64,000 nt of DNA. It comes from Maylandia zebra (lineage: Eukaryota > Chordata > Actinopteri > Cichliformes > Cichlidae). Positions 38,914 to 51,400 of this stretch are shown piece by piece. Made by a program: the position numbers and the translations under genes. Each line of letters begins with the position of its first letter. Positions within the stretch are counted from its first letter, which is position 1. The stretch covers positions 28,641,529-28,705,528 of the forward strand of contig NC_135185.1 in assembly GCF_041146795.1 (NCBI RefSeq). Direction: 5' to 3'. The notes under the pieces were generated by a model. The model was not told the DNA's origin. It saw nothing but the letters and a program-made list of their open reading frames with translations, and ran no database searches.

Positions 38914-41900
38914 ATGAGTGTTTCGATCGGAGATAAAATTGAGGTGAGTGCTTTTGTTGGGCTAACGCCCACAAGCTAGCGTCCACTCGGACTGATGGCT
39001 TGTTCTCGTGTCAAGTCAAAGGCTGGAGTTACAAGTTAGCTAAACAATATCGCACTGAGAAGAAAAAAAAACACTGTTTGCTTAATATAATGGGGATATG
39101 TTAAACTTTTATTTAGTCATAGCTAAATATTATACTACTTAACATCAATTACTAAGGCGATAGTTCAGTTTTTCGTTTTTAGCTTGTTTCACGTGTCGTA
39201 AAGATATCGCTCTTTACGATTGCCTAAATGTATTCTTCTTCTACTTATTATTATTGTTGTTATTATTATTTAGTAGTACTAGTAGTAGTTAATGTAGTAG
39301 AAAATGTCAACATCGTCTCTGCGGGTGTGTAACCATGCTCCCCCAGGACAGACATTGTTGTGTCGCGTCAGTTTGGGACCCGTCATGCTGCTTGGAAACG
39401 GCTACAAGTGGGTCCTCATTAGCGGGAAGAGACCCGGGATAATTAAAGGTTTTGGTTGGCCATATGACGGCGTCAGGTGTTAGTGGCTTGTTTGACAGTT
39501 AACGTTTGTTGTGGGTGGATTTCTCCCGTGTGGAGTCGTTGGTGGTTGTAGAGAACAATCCAGCAGGTCGCAGGTTACGGGAAGGATGTTTGACCAAGTT
39601 CTTCGCCATGGCTTTAACAACCTGACTGCTGACTCCCATGCTAGCAGAGATGAGAAAGGAGGTTTTTGTTATGATCAGGAGTCGAGGATCGAGGTGTTTG
39701 CTTTTAAAGCTCTCGCTTCCCGTGGGATTTAAACTTAAAAATGAAATCATGCTCACATTTTCCTGCAGATGCGTTGTTTGTACAACTTCTCTTTTTGTGC
39801 ACGCAGGACTTCAAGGTCCTCACTCTGCTCGGGAAGGGCTCCTTTGCGTGTGTTTACCGGGCCAAATCGGTGAAGACTGGTCTGGAGGTTGCCATCAAAA
39901 CGGTGAGATAATCTACATCTTTATCAGTGATGCTGTAAAATTGTAAACTTGGAACTACTGGGTTATGACATATGTTGCCTCCCGTGGGGTTCTTGTGGTC
40001 TCTTGACCCGCCCCACAGATGAGCTCTCAGTGTTTCGTTGCCATTGTGGGTGGGAAACTGATTATTAGGATCAAACCAAACTGTACAACATGCCACGCTG
40101 AGCCGATGAGTGGCAGGCGTATAATTATCTCTGTTGTTCCCATCTGCAGATTGACAAAAAAGCAATGCACAAAGCCGGCATGGTCCAACGTGTGAGGAAC
40201 GAGGTGGAGATTCACTGCCGACTGAAGCATCCTTCCATACTGGAGGTAACGCTGACAAGCCACAGATGATTTCTTGCCATGAAGTGCTTGATACACAACA
40301 CCAACCCTGCTGTTTATTTAAATTTGCCTTCTCCTGTAGTGTATCTATACAATATACATTTTCTGTTTTTTTATGCATCACACACAGTTTAATGATGCAC
40401 TTTAATAATTTGAAACGTGTGAATGCTTGCTTAGTGTGAGATTTACAGTTAAAGTTAACACCAGTGCTGTAGCTGTAGGGATTCCTGTGTCTTTGTGGGA
40501 CTGTTGTGTTTGATGATGCATATATCAGCTTTCTGTATTGTTGTCATGGTTATACAGGGCGTCCTTGATAGTACTTTGTGTAGGCGCGCCACCGATTTGT
40601 TTCCACTTCACTTAATCAGTAGTCTGGCTAATCTTCAGCTTTAAAGATTAACCAGGAAAGCAGGCAGTGGTGGTCCCACTGACACAGTTTTCAGGACCAC
40701 AGTAGTACAATCATTTTAAAATCCAGTCAGATATATTCTATATTTTGTTCTTTCTCAATGTTTCCATATTTTGAGACGATGGTAAATGAATCATATTGTT
40801 ATGTCTTTTGTTTTTGTAAAAGCTTTACAACTACTTTGAGGACAGCAACTATGTGTATTTAGTGTTGGAGATGTGCCACAATGGAGAGATGAGTCGGTAC
40901 CTCAAAGAGCGAAAGATGCCTTTCTCTGAAGATGAAGGTCAGGCACATGTGTTTTTGTTTAGAAGCCTAAATATGAGTTGTGTTGTCAGCTTTGTGAGTT
41001 GCTACTACTGTAAAAACCCCCAAAAACAAACCCCAACAACAACTTTATTTTCGCCCCACAGCGAGACAATTCATGGACCAAACAGTGAAAGGGATGCTTT
41101 ATTTACATACTCATGGGATCTTGCACAGAGACCTGACTTTGTCCAATCTTCTGCTGACCAGCAACATGAACATTAAGATAGCAGACTTTGGCCTGGCCAC
41201 TCAGCTCAAACTCCCAAATGAAAAGCACTTCACCATGTGTGGCACACCAAACTACATCTCCCCAGAGGTGGCCACTCGCAGCGCCCACGGGCTGGAATCA
41301 GATGTTTGGTCACTGGGATGCATGTTCTATGCTTTCCTGATGGGTCGCCCTCCATTTGACACAGACACGGTCAAGCACACTTTGTCCAAAGTGGTTCTCG
41401 GGGACTATGAGATGCCTACCCATGTTTCTCTGGAGGCTCAGGACCTAATTTATCAGCTGCTGCAGAAAGACCCCGCCCAGCGACCCAGCCTCTCTGCAGT
41501 ACTGGACCACCCATTCATGACCCAGAGCCTGCTGGTCAGGACCAAAGAGCTGGGGCTTGGGGATGACGGGTCCATTGACAGTGGCATTGCCACCATCTCC
41601 ACAGCCTACACCTCCTCCACCTCTGCCAGCAGCGGCAGTCGCCTCCAGAAGCGAACCAAGCACATGATAGGCTCTGCTCTGCCTAATCGCATGGCACCCA
41701 TCCCAAGCCTTCCACGCCAGCCCAACAGTGCCTGTTTTGAGGATGGAGACCAGTGGCAGCAGCAGCAGCAGCATCCGCTGGAAAGGTTCAACAGAGAGGG
41801 CAGGAGCAGGGCGGCTCATGGTGTAGAAAGCGGAGAGCCTCATTCTCGCTACCTGAGGAGGGCTCACTCTTCAGACCGTCCCATGTCCACTTCAACAGGT

Positions 41901-44884
41901 TCAACTCATGCTGAGCTGGGGCGATGCCACTCAGAGGAGACTCTGGCTGGTATAGGACGCCCAGTCTTCCCCGTGTCCTCCACTCCACACCCGTTTTCAG
42001 AGCACGGAAGACTCCCATCTCCACCTGTCAAGCAGCCAGCAAAGTAAGCAGTCAGTCTGTTGATAATCTTTTTTTCTCTCAGGTTATTGAGACTAACAGA
42101 TGACACTCTCTATTTCAGTTCTGGGTATTTTTCCACAGAGACCGCACTTCCACCAAATTTGCAATTTCAGGACTTAGAGGGAGTTTCTAATTGGCTCAAC
42201 ACTGAAGGTAAAATAACACTTTTGTGCTCTTTTGGTTGTTTTAATCATGACTACAAAGTTTTCCAAAAGTTTTGCTTTCTTTCTCAGCCTCTGGACAGAG
42301 GTCCGCAGATAGCAGCGCCCACAGCAGTAGAGGACCTTTAGGTGTTCACAACTCCTGGTCAGATAAGCCCATGAGCCGAGGCGCGAACCTTCACCCCAAC
42401 CTGCACCACCAGCTTCTTTCCAACTCCGACTCATACAGGGAGAACATCCCTGGATTAGAGTTCCAACCTCCTCCTGACAGAGAGTTAAAGCTCTCTTCAA
42501 CCAAACCCAGTACAGATAAGCCGAAGAAAACGCTGAGAGACGTAATCCCGCCTCTGTGCGCCTCCCGACTGAAGCCGATCAGACAGAAGACCAAAAATGC
42601 TGTTGTAAGATTTTAATCTTTTTTTTTTTTCCTTTTTTTTTAAAATTTCTATGTGTGAACAGTGGATATATTTTTAGATATCTCATCTTTTTTCTTGTCT
42701 TCTATCCAGGTGAGCATTTTGGACACGGGTGAAGTTTGTATGGAGCTGTTAAAATGTCAGAGTGGTCAAGAAAGAGTCAAAGAAGTCCTCCGGATTTCCT
42801 GTGATGGCTCAATGGTACAGTTTCTGTAGGGCAATCAGCATTTATCATGCAGTTACTTAATAAATCTTTCCATGTTTGAAAAAAATCTTCAGTCTTGTAA
42901 GTTGTGGCTTATTATGACCATCTGCTGTAGGTGACGATATACCAGCCTAATGGTGGAAAAGGTTTTCCTGTGCTGGACTGCCCGCCAGCTCCTCCAGAAG
43001 ATATTCTCATTTGTAGCTACGAGGATCTTCCAGGTATTCTGACGGATGCATCCCACCCATTAATATCAGATTTAAAAAAAAAAAAAAAAAAAGTGAAATA
43101 AAATTGTAATTGAGCTTTTTTTTTTTCTTTCTTTTTTTTGTCACAGAGAAATACTGGAAAAAGTACCAGTATGCCTCCAAGTTTGTTCAGCTTGTTAAAT
43201 CCAAGACTCCTAAAGTGACCCTTTACACCAAGTATGCCAAGGTCATGCTGATGGAGAACTCTCCTAACGCGGACCTGGAAGTTTGCTTTTATGATGGTGA
43301 GTCTGAGGTGTTTGCTGAACGTCAGTAATGAGGTGGCTGAGCTGATGAGTCTAAATTAACGTGTAATAACTGCATCGTGCAGGCGCAAAGACCCACAAGA
43401 CGTCCGAACTTGTGCGAGTGGTGGAGAAGAGCGGGAAGTCGTACACTGTGAAGGGCGAGGCGGGGCTGAGCGGCCTGAGCCCCGAGTGCCGGAGGTATGT
43501 GGAGCTGTCGGACGAGGGCCACGCCATGTGTTTATCTCTCGAGGCCGCCATCACTGCAGAGGAGCAGCGCAGCACCAAGGACGTCCCTTTCTTCCCCATA
43601 ATGATTGGCAGGTGACAGGAAAATTCTGGCCACCTCGTGACAGCTTTCCTTTCTTTTTTTTTTTTTTTTTGTTATATTTCTCGTCTTGCGTGACAAATGT
43701 TTGTTTTCTTTTACTTCCCAGGAGACCCGTCAGCTCAGACGCTCCAGGCTCATCGTCTGCAACCTCGCACCCGGTTCCTCCAGATACAGCATCACCTCCT
43801 AAACCTCCACAAATCACTCCTTCGGTAAGTTCTGACATTACAGGATAAAATGAAGAATAATGTGGATTTCCACGCCAGACGCTGAGACGTCTCAGGCAAA
43901 AACATGTCGTGTATGCAGTGTTCACTGGTTTCAGGCAGACGGATTCTTTCCACAGTACAACCAGAAGACTAATAGTGAAAAAATCAAAACATAAAAACAG
44001 CACCTGGAGTCATGTGTGGGTGTGCAGGCCGTGATGAGATCTGCATTTGATTTTTACTGATTTATTTCTAGATGATTTCCTACGATGGGTCTGACTTCAC
44101 CACAGCCAGCCTGAGTAAGAAAAGCTCCCCAGTGCGACAGGACCTCATCCAGAGCACAGGAAAGGTGGTCAAGTCGATATTTGTGCCAAATGTTGGATGG
44201 GCGTCCCAGGTAATAGATGACTAATTAATATTTTAAGACTGGGAATGTGAATTGACACTTTGACAAAAACCAAATCCTTGTTTGTTTGTATCTGTAGCTG
44301 ACGAGTGGAGAGGTTTGGGTGCAGTTCAACGATGGTTCTCAGCTGGTGGTTCAGGCAGGAGTTTCCTGCATCACCTACACGTGTCCAGAAGGGAAGATCA
44401 CCAGGTATGAAATACATTAGAAATGTCTTCTGTGTTCCCTTTAAGAGCTGTTTTAAAAACTTTTGTGAGAGTAGAAGTTTTTAATATGGCCATTTCAGAA
44501 GCCCCATCCACCTGCTGTTCACATCTTTTGTTTGCATGTGGCAGCCAATCAGAAGAAAGTTTTCTTAAAGATAATGGAAATGGAGCTGAAGGGCTTGTTT
44601 CACACAGTTGATGAACTGAGTGCTGTAACAGACGCAGAGTGGAGGACAAAGTAGCCCGAGAATAAAAATACAGAGCTTGTTATTTGCTGGATCTTTGGCC
44701 AGCTTTCCACACAGAAGAAGCTGCAGTGTATTTGTATGGCACAAAAAGTAAGAAGTGGTGTGTTCTCTGCAGGTATAAGGAGAACGAGAAGTTGCCCGAG
44801 CACGTTAAGGAAAAGCTTCACTGTCTCTCGACCATTCTCGGCCTGTTGGCGAGCCCGGCAGCGCGTCACCTGCAGTCCCATTAA
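38914..44884 (+). CDS. plk4: Polo-like kinase 4, centriole duplication kinase
   Basis: Fifteen exons join in phase to 923 residues (human 970): 38914-38943, 39807-39902, 40150-40245, 40823-40937, 41062-42043, 42119-42207, 42288-42604, 42710-42814, 42931-43033, 43147-43296, 43383-43611, 43722-43824, 44072-44209, 44298-44404, 44773-44884. PLK4 phosphorylates STIL and starts procentriole assembly at the mother centriole. The kinase domain has the glycine loop GKGSFACV (19-26), Lys41, HRD at 134-136, DFG at 154-156 and the activation-loop Thr170, all at human numbering. A DSGIAT phosphodegron at 285-290 matches the beta-TrCP site that makes PLK4 destroy itself after autophosphorylation. A short Gln run and a low-complexity linker follow in exon 5. 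The cryptic polo-box region includes [18 protein letters not shown] and [17 protein letters not shown]. The C-terminal polo box 3 includes [20 protein letters not shown] and ends HLQSH. The start gives [10 protein letters not shown], equivalent to human MATCIGEKIE. Confidence 0.97.
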
Positions 44885-46207
44885 CACCTTGTGTATAGAG
44901 GCCTGTCAAAAAGCTGGAAGTAGCATTAGAAACCGTCATTTCTCTTCTTGTAAATATCTTCTATTTGTGTTGTTTTTACATGTACAGAAGACTGAGATTA
45001 TGAAAAGATATATTTTTATTTTAATAAGCAGCTATTTTGTATAGTGTCTACATTAGCCCTGTTGGAAAACTTAGTGTTTGTGTGTCTTGTTTTTTTTACT
45101 GTTTCCTACTACTATGAAATGTGCGACCGATACACGCTGAAACAATAAAACATCTGGAGGCCGGGTGGAGGATCGCTGCACTTTCTTTTGCAGTCTTCTC
45201 TTTGCACTCCGTATTATGACAGAACTGTGTAGAAAAGAAATTAAAGTATTTATAGCCAGTTTATGGTTTCAGTAATAGAGAATTCATAAGCATAGTTATG
45301 GTAATATAACTGAAACTTAGCTGGCAGTTACCTCTCTTTATATCTAAAGGAGAAAAATGAGGTTAGTTACTCAAAGTAAAATCTGTCACTTAAAATCAGT
45401 GGACCTGAAGTTTTAGAGCCCTGATAATTCACATGGTACAGGAAGAAAAGTAAATACCGATTTCTTTGGTGCTCAAATATTTGCATCCAGACGAGCTCCT
45501 TTTGGAAATGTGGTGCTAATTATTTCAGTCGATGTACGTGGAGTCCTGCTAGCGGTTAAACATAAATGGTATTCACCAAGACCTCTTACTAACTCGTTAT
45601 TCTTGCATCATTCAAATTTTTCCAGACCAAAATACCACACAGAAACTGCTTTGGTTTTATTTGGTTAAGACATTTCATATAATACAAACCCATCACCGAT
45701 TAGCTCAATGAAGCATCTTTATAGATTTGGGAGCTAAGAGCTAAACTGCTGTAATAGAAAGTCATTAGAGTGGATGTTTTGTTTTGAGATAAAATAGTGT
45801 ATTTTGGGTAAACTTTCAAGGATCATATTACTATTCTTTTGTCAACAACTCATTTATATAGAAGGAAGGCAAACCATTAAATATAAGTTATTTAAAAATA
45901 AAACTAAACTGTCGTCTACATGATGTAAATAGTGGAGTTGTACTTGTGGAGCCATTTTTCACTCTTAGTGACGGCTAAAAACACTTCGCACTACAAGCTA
46001 TACTCACACATTTTATGTACTGGAAGTGCTTTTTATCCATCCCATACACTCATACGCACATGGCTATATCAAAAAGATATCCTTGCGGACTCAAATCTCC
46101 GACTCTCTTATAAGCAGGTGAATCACTTGAGTATGATTGTTGTAAAACTTTAAGAAAAAAAAAAAAAAAAAGCAAGCAGTGAAACACACCCAGAGTAGTT
46201 TCACATG
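44885..46207. other. Spacer between convergent plk4 and itpk1
   Basis: The plk4 3' UTR ends near AATAAA at 45144-45149. The rest is AT-rich with a poly-A run near 46154-46171 and no supported gene. Confidence 0.6.
45144..45149 (+). terminator. Poly(A) signal of plk4
   Basis: AATAAA 260 bp after the plk4 stop, followed by a GT-rich stretch. Confidence 0.65.
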
Positions 46208-46213
46208 TTTATT
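46208..46213 (-). terminator. Poly(A) signal of itpk1
   Basis: TTTATT on the plus strand reads AATAAA on the itpk1 coding strand, 2.3 kb beyond the stop. If used, the gene has a long 3' UTR from 48497 to about 46190. Confidence 0.5.
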
Positions 46214-47353
46214 TTGCCCTGTTGAATTGGCCATTTAATTAAAAAAGTCACAAAATTGAGGATTCTTCTCGATTACAGAACCGATACAAAACGACATACT
46301 GTACGGATGCAAGCATAGGCGCATATACACGTACTGTACAAGACACCCAAGAAGTACACATTCAGGTGGAAGCCGGGAGCATGATGACACCATCTGGGTT
46401 GCAGAAATGACCAAGAGTGGGATTAACCATTTATATTTCCCATTTAGAAGCACAGTAAAGAACACGAGATAGGACACAGTATAGTGGCGTACACAGATAC
46501 TCAGCCTTTTCCAATTTAAACAGGGACTCGACCACAGCTTCCTAGGTGAGGAAACACCTAGACTCATTTTAACCTGGTGTGGTACTTTTGAATTTATTGT
46601 TGCTTCACTACATTCTGAAGGCAAATCAAAACCAGGATACTCAGAAGGGTTGTTTACACATGTAGCGAAGGCCAACTTCCACTGTGCCGTCGCTCTTCTT
46701 TTGTCCCAGAGAGATGCTGGTGAGGTGGCCGCAATGACACAAATATATCCGCTCACAGGGCAAGCAAGAGGACGGTGGGTTCCCTTGGATGCTGATGGAG
46801 GAAAGAAAACAGCAAGGGGAGCTCTCTGGGACAAGAGAAGGAACGCAGTAATCTGTATTTGCTGCAGGTTGGCACTCATTTCCCACTAGATGCTAGAGGG
46901 ATGCAACAACCGCTCAGCTGATCTGTCCCTTTCACGTCACCTGAACAGCAAGACCCAGAATTTTACTGTCCCTCTACGTAAATCCCCACTTTTTCAAAAA
47001 CATCACTGCTTTCATTTATATAAAACATTTCCCCCATAAAATCTCAAAATAAAGTTGCTCTTAGTAGATGTAAGGACATTATAAGATTTTAACAAACTCG
47101 TTAAAAAAAAAAAAAAATCTCACAGTGAACACTGGGAACGACAGCTGGACCTCCACCTACTCCCTTCACTTAAAATGTGACACAAATACAGCAGCTGGAA
47201 CAGCAGACAGGTCAGAGAATAAGGTTTGAAGCACATGAGTGGATTGGACTGTTGGTTTAGTTAACTGGAAGAAGCGCTGAGAGACAATAAAGCTGAACAA
47301 ATAACTCAATTATCTCAGACTGTTCAGATGAATACTCACTTTAGTTGGGTATT

Positions 47354-47384
<31 letters not shown>

Positions 47385-48497
47385 CTGATTTTCTTATTAA
47401 TCCCAAGTGACAAGCTATACAGCAGCCCCAAGTCTGTCCGTCGGTCAAGTTTGCCTCAGTTTGCTCGCGTGACAGATACAAGCAGTGAAGACACTTGGGG
47501 AGTCTGTTTAAGGAGACTACAACCCCCACTGGAATTCTGAAAAATCATGGAATTTCTCGGAAAACATCCACAGACAGATAACATGGGAATGTGATCCTCA
47601 TCTTACTGCACTGGAGCGACTCAAACTGCGACTCAAAAAGGATGTAGTTTGTTTATCTAACACACAGAAAAACACCCCCACCCACACACCATAACAATCA
47701 TTACGAAAAGAAACTTGGTCACATGGTCATGGAGATTTTATCCTCTTAAGATTTGAAAAATAATGCTCTTTTTCTTTTCTCCTCCTACACTCAAATTATA
47801 TTTAATGGCACTCGGGAAAGAAAAAAAACAAAACACTGCTCCCCTGTTTGTTTAAACCAATAAAACAATCTCATCACTCTCTGCAGTCGATTGGCCACAG
47901 TCACATAGCAACCTGGGATCTGTGGAGTAGTGTTCAAATGCCCAAACGCCTCCTCTCTCTACGCCCTTGCACGTAGCACTCAGTGGTATTGACCAGAATA
48001 CAAACACACATCACTGGCACAGTTGGCCACAGTGTAAATGTGCCTGTGTGTAAGTGAGTGTGAGAGAGATACAAGGGATCATACATTGCACATCTAGTGG
48101 CACATCATTCTCCAGTCCTGATTCGGCCATTCTAATTAGTTACCTCTTCTGGACCCTTTCATCACAGAGACCTCACGCAAGAGAGAGAAAAATAAAATCA
48201 GCTATTAGACAAAAGTTCCCAAAGCTCACATTACAGTACTGTTAAAGTCTCATTAGACAAAACGAGGGAAAAAAAGGCAGAGGAAAAGAAAAGCTTACAT
48301 CCAATCACCATTATTTCCAATAACTATATAGGAAAAAGGTTTGTGTCTCGATTAGATATATTATCATTAACATCATATTTACTATGATTATTAATTATTA
48401 TTATTATCACCACTGTCATCCGTTATTTGTTCAGGGATCAAATAGGGAGGTATGGGGATGGGAGAGAAAGAAAATAAAAGAAAAAAAAGAAAGTCAG
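46214..48497 (-). other. Probable long 3' UTR of itpk1
   Basis: Non-coding DNA below the itpk1 stop, with an (AC)n run at 47357-47384. A 214-codon open frame at 46235-46879 (-) shows no domain, codon bias or splice structure, and I treat it as chance. Confidence 0.5.
47357..47384. repeat. (AC)n microsatellite
   Basis: Fourteen AC units in the presumed itpk1 3' UTR. Confidence 0.95.
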
Positions 48498-51400
48498 TCA
48501 CTGGGAGGAAGCCTTGGTAGCTATCGTGGAGACACAGTGCTGCTGGAAGTTGGGTGACATAGAGTTGCAGCCCAGTCTCTGCAGCTCTTTTCCCAGCATG
48601 CTGCAGCAGCCCGGGGCTGGCGGGGCAGTGTTGGGTACCGTGGTGCTCACCGGGAGGCTTTTGGGCTGTTCGCCGGCAGGAGGAAAGTCAGGGTTGTGGC
48701 TCTGAAGCACGCTGCTGATGTGGTTAAGGAGGTCGTTGAAAAACTCGGGGACGCCCTCGTAACCTGGAAAGAGAAGGCAATATTAAGAAGAAGAAAAGCA
48801 GTGACTTCTGGCTGTGTGCTAAATAAACAATATTCTACCTAAATTGTTCTTATAAAGCTGCTCCTGGACACTAAAGGGAACATAAAAGAATTTTTTTCCC
48901 TTTAGTGTCCAGAAGGACCCTGAACTTCATATTACATTAAAATAAGACTCATACTTAGAGGTTTCTGAGGTCATAGCTCAAAAGAGCCTAGGTCTGTGTT
49001 CCCATACACCTTGCAAAAACAGAAGTCGCCCCCTGCTGGCCATTAGAAAGAATGCAGGTTTAAGGTTTTCTGCACAAGCTTCATGCTCTCTTGTGGTTAA
49101 TAAAAAGCAGAAATGCAGTTAGCAGAACCTGTAGCTTAAACAGTTTAGGATTACACAGGTGAAGGCTGCTCTAAGGATGGATTCATTATAACTCCCAGTA
49201 AAATTGGAGGTTTATTTTCCACTTAATGAGCAGATACTTTAAAGAAGATGATTTATGTGTGTGTGTGTCTGTGAGATTGAGGCTGTGCCTACCTGGGAAT
49301 GCATTGATGTCAATGACAGCGTGCTGGCCTGTTTGATTGTTGATGATTACATCGATGCCAAACAGGGACACGCCCAGTGCTTCTCGCAATGACCTGGACA
49401 ATTCTCTGATGACATCATCACTGGGTGGCTGAGACACTCCCTCCACGTTCTCTCTCTGGGTGAAACAAATATTAAAATGTGCATTAGCTACACAGCCTTT
49501 AAAAGTCAGGGTTGTGGCCCTGAAAAGAACAAAGACATTAGAAAAGAAACGAGATGACATTTCATTCAGTGACATTTTGGACGTACCGAGGTCAAGTCTG
49601 AGGACGACTCTGGTTTGGAAACATTGTGGCTGTTGAAGAAAATGGCTCTCCTGTCTGAAGCAGAAACAAAGGGAAAGGGTGAGGCGGAATTTTAAAGAGT
49701 GTTGACTACACGAAACATAAGAAACTCCCAAAGAATTAGTTCCCAAATCACTTTTCCGACATCAATGGAAAATGTTCGCTCCATGTGTTCCTACCATACA
49801 CTTTCATGTAGATCAAATAAAACATAAGAACTGGTGAAAAATATAACTTCATTATTGAGAAACCTATTTAAGCCTAAAAATGTGACAAAAAATGCTGACC
49901 CGTTGAGATTAGTTCCTCATCATGTCCAATTATACATCTTCTCTTCCTGTCCCCACAGTGACTTCTACATTTTTTAAGGCTTTCAATATCTGTGACTAAA
50001 GGTAGGATTAATTATTGATAATCATAAAGGCTGCAAAACAGCAGTACTTAGCCTGAGGAACTGTAACCAATGCAAACAATCAGTTTAATATGTAGCTCAT
50101 GATCCTGAACTAAACAGACTGTTTATGCAAGAAAACAACTTCAGAACAAGGCGGCTTTATTCCTGCAGCCTTATGTCAGACATCAGCTGTGGGTTTACCA
50201 GTCTGTTATTCAAATTTTAAAAATATCAGCAGGTTAGGGCATGAAGTGGAAGCAAATTATTAATTATTTTAAAAATGAACAACCTTGCCTGCCAGTTATA
50301 CTGTTTGCTTATTTCCATGAACCCTCTGACAGTATGTTGTTTTGAATTTTCTCAATAGAGGATACACCAGACCGAAGGACCTTTTCTTAGTATTTAGATA
50401 CTTTAAACACATCTTATTAAGGCTGCCATGCAAATGCTTCTGGGTGACTTCACTCAGTCTTTTTTCATTGGAAAGTTCCTATTTGACTGCAGTCCTGGTG
50501 TCACGGTGCAGCTGTCTAGATTTTCCATCATCTGCACTAGGTGGCGCCACAGTTCAACCATGGCCTTTAGTAAGTAAAACTCATGTTTTCTAAATTTGAA
50601 TACCTGGTATTTAAAAAACAAACAAAACCCCCAAAAAAGAATGTAACTAAACCACACTGATGTAATTCTTTTTCATCTTAAAAAGTTTTCAAGTCATCCA
50701 GGTCGAGTCTGTGAGCTGAAGACAACATCATATCCTGGCGTGCTCAGACCTCCACAAAGGATAAACCAAACAGCCACTTCATAAATGCATAGCCCAGCCA
50801 CCTCAGCAGAACAAGACTCGGCTGTACACCTGCACCTAAAGGATCAACAATACTGTCGAGGATCCCAGTATTCACTTTGTTTTGAACAAAGATGGTTTGA
50901 AAGAGCAGTAAAGGAGGCAGTTTACATGCACTGTGAATGGACCACTTTCAAACGGGACAACCTCCACTAGGAGTAAAATGCCCAGGACTGTGCATGATTT
51001 GTTTTTAGAACTGAAGAAGCCTCTTGGATGAGAGGTGAACCCTAAAGAACTGCAGTTGGCCATTTTTTAAGCTCTCAAGACAAGTCTCTCAGTCATACCT
51101 ACAATGTGTTGAGTGTTCCATATGCAGTGTTGGGGAGTAACGGAATACATGTACCGCCGTTACGTATTTAGAATACAAAATATGAGTAACTGTATTCCGT
51201 TAAAGTTACCGTTTAAAAAGGTGGTATTCAGAATACAGTTACTTTGTTGAAATAAATGGATTACACTGCGGTACTTTCCTGTTTCATCTTGTCGCGGGTC
51301 AGGACTGTTTGGGTTTTGTTTGACAGCTACGATCTGTTGTTCCAGGCGGCAGGGTTACGGTTGCCATGGTTACAGGGCGACGCTCTCTCTCTCTCTCTGC

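Noticed and set aside
38785-38979. Upstream extension of the plk4 frame starting at TTG
   Set aside because: There is no ATG in the extension, the start at 38914 matches the human N-terminus exactly in length, and the frame continues past the exon 1 donor into intron.
41073-42047. 324-codon frame taken as a separate kinase gene
   Set aside because: It is exon 5 of plk4, read through the donor at 42044. The kinase N-lobe lies in exons 1-4.
46235-46879. 214-codon open frame on the minus strand below itpk1
   Set aside because: No domain, repeat or splice support. It lies within the probable itpk1 3' UTR, and its translation has no biased or conserved pattern that I can recognise. Chance open frames of this length occur in 64 kb.
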